Shown one piece after another: positions 12,862 to 20,323 of a stretch of 26,894 bases of DNA (the first letter of the stretch is position 1; each line of letters begins with the position of its first letter). The translations under genes and the position numbers were made by a program. The notes beneath the pieces were generated by a model. That model was given only the letters and a program-made list of their open reading frames with translations, was not told the DNA's origin and did no database searches. Origin of the DNA: DATBLE01 sp046734335 (lineage in GTDB: Bacteria; Actinomycetota; Thermoleophilia; Gaiellales; Gaiellaceae); assembly GCA_046734335.1 (NCBI GenBank), contig JBKPRA010000032.1:1-26894 (forward strand), read 5' to 3'.

Positions 12862-12864
12862 CCG

Positions 12865-13227
12865 ATGGAGGTGGAACGCGAAGTCCTGCTCGACGCGCCG
12901 CCGGCGGAGGTCTGGGAGGCGCTGACCGACGAGGAGCAGCTGGAGGAGTGGTTCGCCAACGACGTCGAATTCGATCTCGACCGCGGCGGCGTCTTCCGCT
13001 GGGACGACGGCGAGGTCCGCCACGCGGTGGTCGAGCAGGTCGACGCCGAGCGGCGGCTGGCGATTCGCTGGTGGGATCCGGGCGGCGATGAGCAAAGCGA
13101 GGTCACGTTCACGCTCGAGGAGATCCCGGCCGGGACGCGGCTGGTGGTCACCGAGACGGCGTCCTGCGACTGGGCCTGGGCACTGGAGGCGCATGCCGGA
13201 AGACAGCGTCTTCTCAGCGCTGTCTGA
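12865..13227 (+). CDS. SRPBCC (AHSA1/START-like) domain protein
   Basis: I start it at ATG 12865, which has GGAGG seven bases upstream; ATG 12844 is in frame but badly placed. The 120-residue product has the family's pattern: EVEREVLLDAPPAEVWEALTDEEQLEEWFANDV, then GGVFRWDDGE, IRWWDPGGDEQSEVTFTLEEIPAGTRLVVTET, ending WAWALEAHAGR. Such proteins have a hydrophobic ligand cavity; no ligand can be named here. They are often paired with, or fused to, ArsR-type regulators. The last 35 bases overlap the next gene in another frame, so translation is probably coupled. Confidence 0.8.
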   Translation: MEVEREVLLDAPPAEVWEALTDEEQLEEWFANDVEFDLDRGGVFRWDDGEVRHAVVEQVDAERRLAIRWWDPGGDEQSEVTFTLEEIPAGTRLVVTETASCDWAWALEAHAGRQRLLSAV

Positions 13228-13510
13228 CCCGAGCCGTCGGCGCCTGCTGGAGACGCTGGCCGACCGCGAATCGGCCTCGCTGACAGAGCTCGCCGCGCAG
13301 CTCCCGGTGACGAGGCAGGCCGTTTCTAAGCACCTCGCCACCCTCGGCGACGCCGGTCTGGTCGAGGGGCGACGCAGCGGCCGGGAGATGCGGTACTGCC
13401 TGACGCCGCAGCCGCTCGGAGAAGCGCTGGCGTGGATGGAGCGAATCGGCGACCGGTGGGACGAGCGGCTCGCACGCCTGCGCGAGCACCTGCAGAGGGA
13501 CAGGCCTTAG
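13193..13510 (+). CDS. ArsR-family winged-helix transcriptional regulator
   Basis: From ATG 13193 the 105-residue product reads MPEDSVFSALSDPSRRRLLETLADRESASLTELAAQLPVTRQAVSKHLATLGDAGLVEGRRSGREMRYCLTP. This is a standard ArsR winged helix, with the recognition helix around TRQAVSKHLATLG (about residues 43-55). It lacks the CxCxxC metal motif of arsenic sensors, so metal sensing is unlikely. GGAGG lies three bases before the ATG, slightly close. It is co-transcribed with the SRPBCC gene and probably controls the shared promoter with its two inverted repeats. The C-terminus (LAWMERIGDRWDERLARLREHL) is helical, as in the SRPBCC-linked subgroup. Confidence 0.85.
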   Translation: MPEDSVFSALSDPSRRRLLETLADRESASLTELAAQLPVTRQAVSKHLATLGDAGLVEGRRSGREMRYCLTPQPLGEALAWMERIGDRWDERLARLREHLQRDRP

Positions 13511-13518
13511 CCTGTCCC
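13497..13518. terminator. Hairpin overlapping the arsR stop codon
   Basis: GGGACAGGC (13497-13505) and GCCTGTCCC (13510-13518) pair perfectly over 9 bp with a four-base loop. The TAG of the regulator is in the loop and the start of the right arm. It lies between convergent genes. Another palindrome, CCCAGCTGGG, follows at 13516-13525. Confidence 0.6.
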
Positions 13519-13574
13519 AGCTGGGCCGTGGTGCCACTTCGAGAAGCAGGGCCAGGGCTTGAAGCCTGACCCGG

Positions 13575-14210
13575 CTAGCTCTCGCCGATCGTCGCCTTCT
13601 CGATCACCACGCGCTTCGTCGGAACGCCGTTCGGGTCGTTCGGGTCGCCGAGGGTGCCGATCTTGTCGACCACGTCCATCCCGCTCGAGACGTTGCCCAG
13701 CAGCGCGTAGTCGGGCGGCAGGCCGACGTCGGCGCCTGTGACCACGAAGAACTGGCTGCCGGCGGTCCCGGGCGGCTCGGCCGCAGTCTTCGCCATCGCA
13801 ACCACGCCCTTCGTGTACTTCGCGTCGGACGGCGGCGGGTCGACGGTCGTGTACCCAGGCCCGCCCGTCCCGTCGCCTTTCGGGTCGCCGCCCTGGATGA
13901 CGAAGCCGGGAACGATGCGGTGGAAGGTGAAGCCATCGAAGAAGCCCTTGCGGACGAGGGCTGCGAAGGACGCGGTCGTGTTGGGCGAGTTCTTGACGTC
14001 AAGGTCGAACGCGAAGGTGCCCTGGTTCGTCTTCAGCGTGACGGTGTAGGTCTTCCCCGGGTCGAGGGCCGGGCGCCCGGATGCGGACGTGGTCGTCGTG
14101 CTCGACATGGTCGTTGCGCTCTCCTCGTCGCCGCTGCCCCCGCAGCCGGCGGCGAGTAGCACCACCGCTGCCAGTGCAAGGATCAAGCTGATGCGTCTCA
14201 GGCTCGACAT
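13575..14210 (-). CDS. Lipoprotein cyclophilin-type peptidyl-prolyl isomerase
   Basis: The product has an n-region MSSLRRIS, a hydrophobic core, and a lipobox LAAGC with C23, so it is probably a lipid-anchored extracytoplasmic protein. A Ser/Thr-rich linker follows, then a cyclophilin domain: GTFAFDLDVKNSPNTTASFAALVRKGFFDGFTFHRIVPGFVIQGGDP (the FHR...QGGDP motif carries the catalytic Arg and Gln), SQFFVV, and LLGNVSSGMDVVDKI. It likely assists folding of secreted proteins. I chose ATG 14210 because the signal peptide starts there and a TACCGT box lies eight bases upstream (leaderless). GTG 14264, with GGAGGA upstream, is an alternative adding 18 residues. Either start overlaps the divergent truA. 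Confidence 0.88.
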   Translation of the reverse strand: MSSLRRISLILALAAVVLLAAGCGGSGDEESATTMSSTTTTSASGRPALDPGKTYTVTLKTNQGTFAFDLDVKNSPNTTASFAALVRKGFFDGFTFHRIVPGFVIQGGDPKGDGTGGPGYTTVDPPPSDAKYTKGVVAMAKTAAEPPGTAGSQFFVVTGADVGLPPDYALLGNVSSGMDVVDKIGTLGDPNDPNGVPTKRVVIEKATIGES

Positions 14211-14907
14211 CGAGTACGACGGTACCGACTTCTCCGGGTGGGCTGCGCAGCCCGGGTTCCGCACTGTCGAGGGCGTCCTCCGAAAGGCCGTGGACGCGCT
14301 CTACCCCGCAGTCGGCAATCTCGCGGTCGCCGGACGGACGGACGCCGGCGTCCACGCGCTCGGGCAGGTCGCGACCGTCGACGTCGAGGGGGGACCACCG
14401 CCGGCGAGCGCCGCCGAGGCACTGAACACTGTGCTCCCAGATGACCTGGCCATCGCCGCCGCCGGCGAGGTCGCCGCCGATTTCCACGCCCGCCACTCCG
14501 CCAGGTCCCGCACCTACCGTTACCGCATCTGGCGGCGGCGCACCCCCTCGCCGTTCGAGCGGCGGCGCAGCTGGTGGATGCCCCGACCACTCGAGGAGGC
14601 GAAGCTGGCCGAGTCTGCAGACCTCGTCGTCGGCGAGCACGACTTTCGCGCCTTCACTCCGACCGAGACGCAACACAGCGTCTTCCGGCGGGAGGTGCGG
14701 AACGCCGCTTGGCACCTGCGCGGCGATGCGCTCGAGCTCGAGATCACCGCCGACAGCTTCCTCAGGCACATGGTGCGGACGCTGGTCGGCACGATGGTGG
14801 AGCAGGAGCCGCAGGCGATGGCAAAGCTGCTCGAAGGACGACACCGCGCCGAGGCGGGCTCGACCGCGCCGCCGTGGGGCCTCTACCTCGTCGGGATCGA
14901 GTATTGA
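14191..14907 (+). CDS. truA: tRNA pseudouridine synthase A
   Basis: TruA makes pseudouridine at positions 38-40 of tRNA anticodon arms. From ATG 14191 the 238-residue product begins MRLRLDIEYDGTDFSGWAAQPG. The catalytic Asp is D51 in AGRTDAGVHALGQ. Other motifs are FHARHSARSRTYRYRIW and the C-terminal DSFLRHMVRTLVGTMVE. AAGGA precedes the ATG. In many bacteria truA follows rplQ; here clpP and others are in between. Its first 20 bases overlap the divergent cyclophilin gene. The first ATG cannot move far because the conserved fold begins at once. Confidence 0.94.
   Translation: MRLRLDIEYDGTDFSGWAAQPGFRTVEGVLRKAVDALYPAVGNLAVAGRTDAGVHALGQVATVDVEGGPPPASAAEALNTVLPDDLAIAAAGEVAADFHARHSARSRTYRYRIWRRRTPSPFERRRSWWMPRPLEEAKLAESADLVVGEHDFRAFTPTETQHSVFRREVRNAAWHLRGDALELEITADSFLRHMVRTLVGTMVEQEPQAMAKLLEGRHRAEAGSTAPPWGLYLVGIEY
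14219..14224 (-). promoter_or_regulatory. Possible -10 box of the cyclophilin gene, inside truA
   Basis: On the minus strand the sequence reads TACCGT, followed by eight bases and the ATG at 14210. That spacing would place the transcript start at or very near the ATG. No -35 is evident. It supports the shorter start for the lipoprotein. Confidence 0.3.
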
Positions 14908-14910
14908 GGG

Positions 14911-15360
14911 CTAGAACAGACGCCAGCGCTGGCGGCTGAGGAAGAAACCGTGGCCGACTCGATTCCGGCAGGTCAGGCCGGTGATCGCCGATGAGCACGT
15001 GATCCCGCCGAAGGTGATCCTCCGGCCGTACTGTAGGACGATCGCCTTCGCTTCGATCTGCGGGAGCAGCGGGCCTGGGTCGCCGGCGCAGAGAACGGGT
15101 ATCGCGCGGCCGGTGTCCGTGAGGCCGACGCGCTTGTCGTTCGGGTCTCCGGCATCACAGTGGATCCGCCGCGGTGGGGGTTTCAGGCCGCTTTTGACGC
15201 CGCACTCCATCGACGCGTGTCCGTGCTGGTCGATGCCGTATCCGCAGACGATGTTCCGGGACGGGGTCTTGAGCGAGCCGTACTTCGGCGGCGAGGCGAG
15301 CGCCGTGCCGGTGCCGAGAAGCAGGAGCGCAACACCGAGAGAGAGCGTTCCACGGGTCAC
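14911..15360 (-). CDS. Secreted six-cysteine protein of unknown function (DUF6636-like)
   Basis: The 149-residue product starts at GTG and has a clear signal peptide (MTRGTLSLGVALLLLGTGTALA, cleavage near residue 22). The mature part has six cysteines, C39, C53, C68, C91, C122 and C131, which suggests three disulfides outside the cell. It opens KTPSRNIVCGYG and closes GGITCSSAITGLTCRNRVGHGFFLSR. This pattern recalls the DUF6636 family of secreted actinobacterial proteins, from memory only. Function is unknown. A TAGCAT box lies six bases before the GTG, so it is probably leaderless. Confidence 0.75.
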   Translation of the reverse strand: MTRGTLSLGVALLLLGTGTALASPPKYGSLKTPSRNIVCGYGIDQHGHASMECGVKSGLKPPPRRIHCDAGDPNDKRVGLTDTGRAIPVLCAGDPGPLLPQIEAKAIVLQYGRRITFGGITCSSAITGLTCRNRVGHGFFLSRQRWRLF

Positions 15361-15397
15361 GATCTGATGCTAGGGCCGCGTCGTTAGCATCACGTAA
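15361..15397. promoter_or_regulatory. Symmetric divergent promoter between the secreted protein and the HAD gene
   Basis: TGATGCTA (15365-15372) and TAGCATCA (15385-15392) form a perfect 8-bp inverted repeat with 12 bases between. Read outward, each arm gives TAGCAT, a good -10 box, placed six bases before the minus-strand GTG and seven before the plus-strand ATG. Both genes could thus start as leaderless mRNAs from one symmetric element. No -35 boxes are visible. Confidence 0.55.
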
Positions 15398-16033
15398 ATG
15401 CGGTTCCCGGTCGTTCTCTTCGACCTCGACGGCACGATCGTCGACTCCGGCTGGATGATCCTGGCCTCCTACCGGCACGCGACCGAGACCGTGCTCGGCC
15501 GAACGTTTCCCGACGACGTCCTGATGGCGAAGGTCGGAAGCGGCCATCTCGAGGAGCAGATGCGGGCATTCGACGAGGGCAAGGCCGACGAGCTGGCTCA
15601 CGCCTATCGCGAGTTCTACAAGCCGCTCCACTCCGAGCTCGAGGCGTTCCCGGGGATGCTTGAGCTGCTGGAGAGGCTCGACGGTGAAGGCCGGCAGCTC
15701 GGGATCGTCAGCGCGAAGCGCCACGACGTCGTCCAGCTCGCCTTCGAGGCGCTCGGCTTCGGAGAGTTGATGGACGTGGTCGTCGGCTCCGACGAGGCGC
15801 CGCGCGGCAAGCCGTACCCGGATCAGATCCTCGTTGCGCTCGACCGGCTCGACGTCGACCCCGACGACACCGCGTACATCGGCGATGCACCATTCGACAT
15901 CGCTGCTGCGAAGGCAGCCGGTGTGCACGCGATCGGCGTCACCTGGGGCGGCATCCACACGCGCGAGCGGATGGAGGCGGAGGGACCGGACGCGGTTGTC
16001 GACACGGCCGACGAGCTCTATGCCGTCCTCTAG
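15398..16033 (+). CDS. HAD-superfamily hydrolase (phosphoglycolate phosphatase-like)
   Basis: The 211-residue product has the four HAD motifs: D9 and D11 in FDLDGT, Ser in IVSAK, Lys in GKPYP, and the acidic pair in IGDAPFDIAAAKAAG. The cap domain is the helical C1 type inserted after motif I. The length and motifs fit the phosphoglycolate phosphatase/pyrophosphatase PpaX group; the substrate cannot be read from the sequence. The 3' end overlaps ligA by 14 bases in another frame, so the two are likely co-transcribed. ATG 15398 has no ribosome-binding site and a -10 box seven bases upstream. Confidence 0.88.
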   Translation: MRFPVVLFDLDGTIVDSGWMILASYRHATETVLGRTFPDDVLMAKVGSGHLEEQMRAFDEGKADELAHAYREFYKPLHSELEAFPGMLELLERLDGEGRQLGIVSAKRHDVVQLAFEALGFGELMDVVVGSDEAPRGKPYPDQILVALDRLDVDPDDTAYIGDAPFDIAAAKAAGVHAIGVTWGGIHTRERMEAEGPDAVVDTADELYAVL

Positions 16034-18026
16034 CGCGACGCTCGAGAGCCGCGCCGCCGAGTTGCGCGAGCTGCTCAACCGGTACCTCTACGAGTACCAC
16101 GTGCTCGACGACCCGTCGGTCTCCGACGCGGAATACGATCGCCTCTACGACGAGCTGGTTGCGCTCGAAGAGGCAAACTCGAAGCTGGTCACGCCGGACT
16201 CGCCGACGCACCGGGTAGGCGCGCCGGCGTCGGACCGGTTTCAGAAGGTGCGGCACCTGGAGGCGATGGGGTCGCTCGAGAAGGTGACCACCGACGAGGC
16301 GCTCGCCAAGTGGGCCGACGACATCCGCAAGCGGCTGGGCAGCGAAGAGGACGTCGCGTACGTGATCGAGCCGAAGATCGACGGTCTTGCCGTCAACCTG
16401 ACGTACGAGAACGGCCTCTTCGTCCGTGGCGCGACCCGCGGTGACGGTGTCCAGGGCGAGGACGTGACTCCGAACCTGCGGACGGTCAAGGCGATTCCGT
16501 TGCGCATGCACGGCGACGCCCCTCCGGCCGTGATCGAGGTGCGGGGTGAGGTCTACCTCCCGCTCTCCGGCTTCCGCGAGCTCAACGAGCGCCTGGCCGG
16601 GACGAGCCAGAAGCTTGCCCCGAACCCGCGCAACGCGGCAGCCGGCTCGCTTCGCCAGAAGAACTCGGCAATCACCGCCGACCGGCCGCTTTCGACCTGG
16701 ATCTACGGGATCGGCCACCGCGAAGGCGTCGAGTTCGAAACCCAATTCGGCATGCTCGAGTGGCTGCGTGGACGCGGCTTCCGCACGAATCCGTACGCCG
16801 AGCGGCTCGAATCCATGGAGCAGGTCGCGGCCGCCTGTCGCGAGTGGGAGACCCGGCGGGTCGAACTGGACTACGAGATCGACGGGATCGTGATCAAGGT
16901 CGACTCGCTCGACCAGCAGCGCCGGCTCGCCGCATTGCACTCGAGGCCCAGGTGGTCGCGTGCCTACAAGTGGGCGCCGATGACGGCCACGACGCGGCTG
17001 CTGAAGATCCACATCCGCGTCGGCCGCACCGGCGCGCTCAATCCCTGGGCGGTGATGGAGCCGGTCGAGGTCGGCGGCGTGACCGTCACGCGCGCGACCC
17101 TGCACAACGAGGAGGACATCAACCGCAAGCAGATCCGCGAGGGCGACGACGTCATCGTCCAGCGGGCAGGCGACGTGATCCCGCAGATCGTCGGGCCGGC
17201 CGGCCCGCACCGGCCCGGAACGAAGCGGTTCCGCATGCCGAAGCAGTGCCCGCTCTGCGGTACTGATGTGATCAAGCCCGAGGGCGAGGTGATGCACCGT
17301 TGCCCGAACCGCGCCTGCCCCTCGCGCGGCCTGGAGACGCTGATCAACTGGACCGGGATCGCCGACATCGACGGCGTCGGCGAGCAGACCATCCGCATCC
17401 TCTGGGACAAGGGGCTCGTCCGCTCCCTGCCCGACCTCTACCGGCTGACGAAGGAGCAACTGCTAGAGCTTGAGGGCTTCGCGGAGATCTCGGCGACCGC
17501 CGCGATCGAGGCGATTCAGCGCTCGAAGCAGGTGCCGTTCTCCCGCGTTCTCCTCGGTCTCAACATTCCGGGCGTGGGCTGGGTGCTGGCCCAGAATCTC
17601 GCCCGGCACTTCGGCGACGTCGACCGCCTGGCCGCCGCGGCTCAGGAGGAGGTCGCGGAGGTCGAGGGCTACGGACCCGACCGCGCCGAGATCGTCGTCG
17701 AGTGGTTCGCCGACGACCAGAACCTCGCCCTCGTCCAGGAGCTGCGCGAGCTAGGCCTCCGTTTCGAGGTCGGCGAGGAGGATCGGCCGGCCGAGGGACC
17801 GCTGACAGGCTCGACCTACGTGGTCACCGGAACGCTCGAGTCGATGAGCCGCGAGGAGGCGACTTCCGCCCTGGAGGCGAAGGGGGCGAAGGTGACCGGC
17901 TCGGTGTCGAAGAAGACCACGGGCCTGGTCGTCGGTGAGGAGCCCGGTGCCTCGAAGCTGACGAAGGCCCAGCGGGAGGGCGTGGCCCTCCTGACCGAGG
18001 CCGATCTTCTAGCGTTGCTGCGCTAG
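16020..18026 (+). CDS. ligA: NAD-dependent DNA ligase
   Basis: LigA seals nicks in replication and repair using NAD. From ATG 16020 the product has 668 residues, the usual length. Domains in order: N-terminal Ia (YEYHVLDDPSVSDAEYDRLYDEL), adenylation domain with the catalytic K119 in EPKIDG, OB-fold (RVGRTGALNPWAVMEPVEVGGVTVTRATLHNEEDI), four-cysteine zinc finger (CPLC...CPNRACPSR), helix-hairpin-helix repeats, and a C-terminal BRCT domain (GSTYVVTGTLESMSREEATSALEAKGAKVTGSVSKKT). The start overlaps the HAD gene; only a weak GAG precedes it. The end overlaps the convergent dacB by 18 bases. Confidence 0.96.
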   Translation: MPSSSATLESRAAELRELLNRYLYEYHVLDDPSVSDAEYDRLYDELVALEEANSKLVTPDSPTHRVGAPASDRFQKVRHLEAMGSLEKVTTDEALAKWADDIRKRLGSEEDVAYVIEPKIDGLAVNLTYENGLFVRGATRGDGVQGEDVTPNLRTVKAIPLRMHGDAPPAVIEVRGEVYLPLSGFRELNERLAGTSQKLAPNPRNAAAGSLRQKNSAITADRPLSTWIYGIGHREGVEFETQFGMLEWLRGRGFRTNPYAERLESMEQVAAACREWETRRVELDYEIDGIVIKVDSLDQQRRLAALHSRPRWSRAYKWAPMTATTRLLKIHIRVGRTGALNPWAVMEPVEVGGVTVTRATLHNEEDINRKQIREGDDVIVQRAGDVIPQIVGPAGPHRPGTKRFRMPKQCPLCGTDVIKPEGEVMHRCPNRACPSRGLETLINWTGIADIDGVGEQTIRILWDKGLVRSLPDLYRLTKEQLLELEGFAEISATAAIEAIQRSKQVPFSRVLLGLNIPGVGWVLAQNLARHFGDVDRLAAAAQEEVAEVEGYGPDRAEIVVEWFADDQNLALVQELRELGLRFEVGEEDRPAEGPLTGSTYVVTGTLESMSREEATSALEAKGAKVTGSVSKKTTGLVVGEEPGASKLTKAQREGVALLTEADLLALLR

Positions 18027-19187
18027 GACCGACGCGAAGCGGTCCTGCGCCGCATGGGCGGCGTAGGAGGAGAGACCCGCTGCGTTGACGAGGATCGCGA
18101 AGGCGTACCGCTCGCGTACGTAGCCGGAGAGCGCCGAGACACCGTTCAGGGTTCCGGTCTTCGCGCGGACGTTCCCCCGCGCGGGCGGACGGGTCATCCG
18201 GTCCTCGAGGGTGCCGTCGCGGCCCGAGACCGGGAGGACACCGAAGAGCACCGAGCGGATCTCGCGGTCGGCCCATCCCCGCTGGAGAATTGTGACCAGT
18301 GCCTTGGGCGTGATCCGGTCGAGATCGGACAGGCCGGATCCGTCCGCGATCCGCACGCCAACGAGCGAAACCTCGTGTGCGGCCAGCACCGACCGGACGA
18401 CCTGGGCGCCCACAGCGGTCGTCCCCTCCCGGGCGACGACCGCTCCCAGCTGCTTGAGCAGGAGCTCCGCCGTGAAATTGTCGCTGACCACGTCCATGTG
18501 CCGCAGGACCTCGGCAAGCGGCGGCGACCAGCGCACGGCGAGGGGCCACCCGCCTCCGCGGGCGCGCTTCGTCGGCGCGTCCACCCGAACGCCGGCACGG
18601 GCGAGCGCCGCTCGGAAGAGTGCCGCCGTCTCCACCGAGCCGTCCACGCCTTGGATCGCGAGTGCCGAGAGCGCCTGCGATTCGAACGGAACGAAGCCAG
18701 CCTTCCACCCAGGCCCTGACCGCCTGGAGTCGAACCACGACTCGTCCGCCACGAGGCTACCGGTCACGCGGCTCACGCCGGCTGCCCGGACATTCTCGGC
18801 CAGGCGAGCCAGACCCGCACGGTCGAGAGTCGGGTCGCCGCCGCCCTTCAGCACCAGGTTGCCGGCCCAGACCCCGCCCGGGCCAAGGCGACCCTCCCCC
18901 AGCACCGAGGTCTGCATCCGGAAGGCGGGCCCGAGCGCCTCGAGCGCCGCGTAGGTAACGACGAGCTTCTCGTTCGAGGCCGGCAGGAGGGCGGTCTGCG
19001 GGTGGTGTGCGTACACGACCCGGCCGGTGGCGAGATCGACGGCGAGCGCTGCCGTGCCAGAGCCGGTGAAACCCGTGAGGGCGGCATGCAGGCGGGCGCG
19101 GAGGCCGGCCGCTCCCGCCGGCGGGGCCATGAGTGCAGCCGCGAATGCGGACACCAGGAACGCACGGGTCACGGCCCTGGGACTCAT
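18009..19187 (-). CDS. dacB: D-alanyl-D-alanine carboxypeptidase (PBP4/DacB family, S13)
   Basis: This exported enzyme trims or opens peptidoglycan peptides. The 392-residue product has a signal peptide (residues 1 to about 26) and the three penicillin-binding motifs: S71-x-x-K74 in PASNEK, S235-D-N237 in VVSDNFTAELLLK, and K343-T-G345 in RAKTGTLNGVSALSGY. The spacing between SxxK and SDN (about 160 residues) is that of the S13 family. A TATCTT box eight bases before the ATG, without a ribosome-binding site, suggests a leaderless mRNA. Its last 18 bases overlap ligA on the other strand. Confidence 0.93.
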   Translation of the reverse strand: MSPRAVTRAFLVSAFAAALMAPPAGAAGLRARLHAALTGFTGSGTAALAVDLATGRVVYAHHPQTALLPASNEKLVVTYAALEALGPAFRMQTSVLGEGRLGPGGVWAGNLVLKGGGDPTLDRAGLARLAENVRAAGVSRVTGSLVADESWFDSRRSGPGWKAGFVPFESQALSALAIQGVDGSVETAALFRAALARAGVRVDAPTKRARGGGWPLAVRWSPPLAEVLRHMDVVSDNFTAELLLKQLGAVVAREGTTAVGAQVVRSVLAAHEVSLVGVRIADGSGLSDLDRITPKALVTILQRGWADREIRSVLFGVLPVSGRDGTLEDRMTRPPARGNVRAKTGTLNGVSALSGYVRERYAFAILVNAAGLSSYAAHAAQDRFASVLAQQR

Positions 19188-19195
19188 CTACGAGA

Positions 19196-19201
19196 AAGAT
19201 A
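19196..19201 (-). promoter_or_regulatory. Possible -10 box of dacB
   Basis: The minus strand reads TATCTT, then eight bases, then the dacB ATG. The distance fits a transcript that begins at the start codon. No -35 is recognisable. Confidence 0.35.
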
Positions 19202-19237
19202 GGACGCGTGGCCCATGGAGTGGTGCGAAGCGGCTCG

Positions 19238-19243
19238 GATAAT
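19238..19243 (+). promoter_or_regulatory. -10 box of the small coiled-coil gene
   Basis: GATAAT, a five-of-six match, ends eight bases before ATG 19252. There is no ribosome-binding site of normal strength between them, so the transcript is probably leaderless. Confidence 0.45.
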
Positions 19244-19251
19244 CGGAACGG

Positions 19252-19572
19252 ATGGTGGGGAAGGGTTCCGATTCAGCGGCCGTGCTGGACGACGTCCGGC
19301 GGCTGCGCGACGCGCCGTCGCCGCCGATCGAGGACGCCGAGCGCGTGCTCACGGACGGCTACGCGTGGGTTCTGCGCGCCGAGGGCGAGCGCCTCAGGCT
19401 GCGGAGCAGTCTCGAGCAGCGCGCCAGGAGCCTCGAGCAGGCCGGCCGGGACGAGGTGGTCGAGATCGCCGCGCTGGCACAGGGGATCGCACGTGCCGAC
19501 GGAGAGATCGCGCAGCTTCGTGCGGCGCTCGCCGAGCTCGCCGCCAGGCTGAACCGCCTGCGGATCGCCTAA
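19252..19572 (+). CDS. Small coiled-coil protein of unknown function
   Basis: The 106-residue product is not recognised. It has no signal peptide, no cysteine and no membrane segment. Residues 28 to 104 are rich in Leu, Ala, Glu and Arg with heptad-like spacing (LRAEGERLRLRSSLEQRARSLEQ and ADGEIAQLRAALAELAARLNRL), so an alpha-helical coiled coil is likely. It lies alone between dacB (divergent) and the response regulator (convergent, 12 bases away). The reading frame shows GC-rich third positions, and a -10 box sits at leaderless distance, which supports it as a real gene. Confidence 0.65.
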   Translation: MVGKGSDSAAVLDDVRRLRDAPSPPIEDAERVLTDGYAWVLRAEGERLRLRSSLEQRARSLEQAGRDEVVEIAALAQGIARADGEIAQLRAALAELAARLNRLRIA

Positions 19573-19584
19573 AACGCCCTCTGC

Positions 19585-20259
19585 CTATGCGAGGCCGCTG
19601 CGCACCGCGTAGACGGCGGCCTGGATCCGGTTCTGGATCTGGAGCTTCATCAGGATGTTCGAGATGTGGTTCTTGACCGTCTTGGGGCTGATCACGAGCT
19701 CCGCCGCGATCTGTGCGTTGTCCTTTCCGTTTGCGATCAGCTTCAGGACTTCGAGCTCCCGGTCGGAGAGCTCTGCGCGGATCGCGTTCGCCATCTCCGT
19801 GTCGGCCGTGGTCGAACGCACGCGCTGGAGCACTTTCGACGCGATCGACGGCGAGATCAGCGAGGCACCGACGGCGGCCGAGCGGATACCTGAGACGACG
19901 CTCTCGATCGACGCGTCCTTGAGCAGATAGCCGCACGCCCCCGCGACGATCGCGTCCATCACGTCGGCGTCCTGGTCCGAGATCGTCAGGACGATCACCC
20001 TGGTCAGCGGCGACTGGGCGGTGATGTGCTTCGTCGCCTCCACGCCGCTCATCTTCGGCATGTTCAGGTCCATGACCACGACGTCGGGCGCGGCCTCGCG
20101 GACGAGCCGCACGGCCTCGAGGCCGTCCGCAGCCTCGCCCAGCACCTGGACGCCCTGCTGTTCCTCCAGCAGGTTGCGGAGACCGGTCCTGAAGAGGTCG
20201 TGGTCATCGACCAGCACGACCCGCACCGCGTCAGGCGTGCCGTTCACCAGATCGGCCAT
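19585..20259 (-). CDS. NarL/FixJ-family response regulator
   Basis: The 224-residue product has a receiver domain with the acidic pocket VLVDDHDLF and phospho-acceptor D64 (VVMDLNMPKMSG). The switch Thr is in VLTISD and the conserved Lys in YLLKDAS. A LuxR-type helix-turn-helix follows (LSDRELEVLKLIANGKDNAQIAAELVISPKTVKNHISNILMKL, about residues 163-205). It would be a DNA-binding regulator activated by a sensor kinase. No kinase is next to it, so it is an orphan here. GGGGGG just before the ATG is the ribosome-binding site. A 12-base palindrome lies upstream. Confidence 0.95.
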   Translation of the reverse strand: MADLVNGTPDAVRVVLVDDHDLFRTGLRNLLEEQQGVQVLGEAADGLEAVRLVREAAPDVVVMDLNMPKMSGVEATKHITAQSPLTRVIVLTISDQDADVMDAIVAGACGYLLKDASIESVVSGIRSAAVGASLISPSIASKVLQRVRSTTADTEMANAIRAELSDRELEVLKLIANGKDNAQIAAELVISPKTVKNHISNILMKLQIQNRIQAAVYAVRSGLA

Positions 20260-20298
20260 GTTCCCCCCGGGCGCCGCACGGGTGGCATCTTAGTGCTT

Positions 20299-20310
20299 CT
20301 TCGATCGAAG
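20299..20310. promoter_or_regulatory. Palindrome upstream of the response regulator
   Basis: CTTCGATCGAAG is a perfect 12-base palindrome, about 40 bases before the regulator's start and followed on the + strand by two more TCGAAG/TCGAAC units (20311-20322). It could be an operator for autoregulation. This is a guess from position and symmetry. Confidence 0.35.
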
Positions 20311-20323
20311 TCGAAGTCGAACG

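Noticed and set aside
11263..13341. 692-residue minus-strand frame across rpoA, rplQ and clpP
   Set aside because: It crosses several well-supported genes and shows no domain; it is a GC-rich chance frame.
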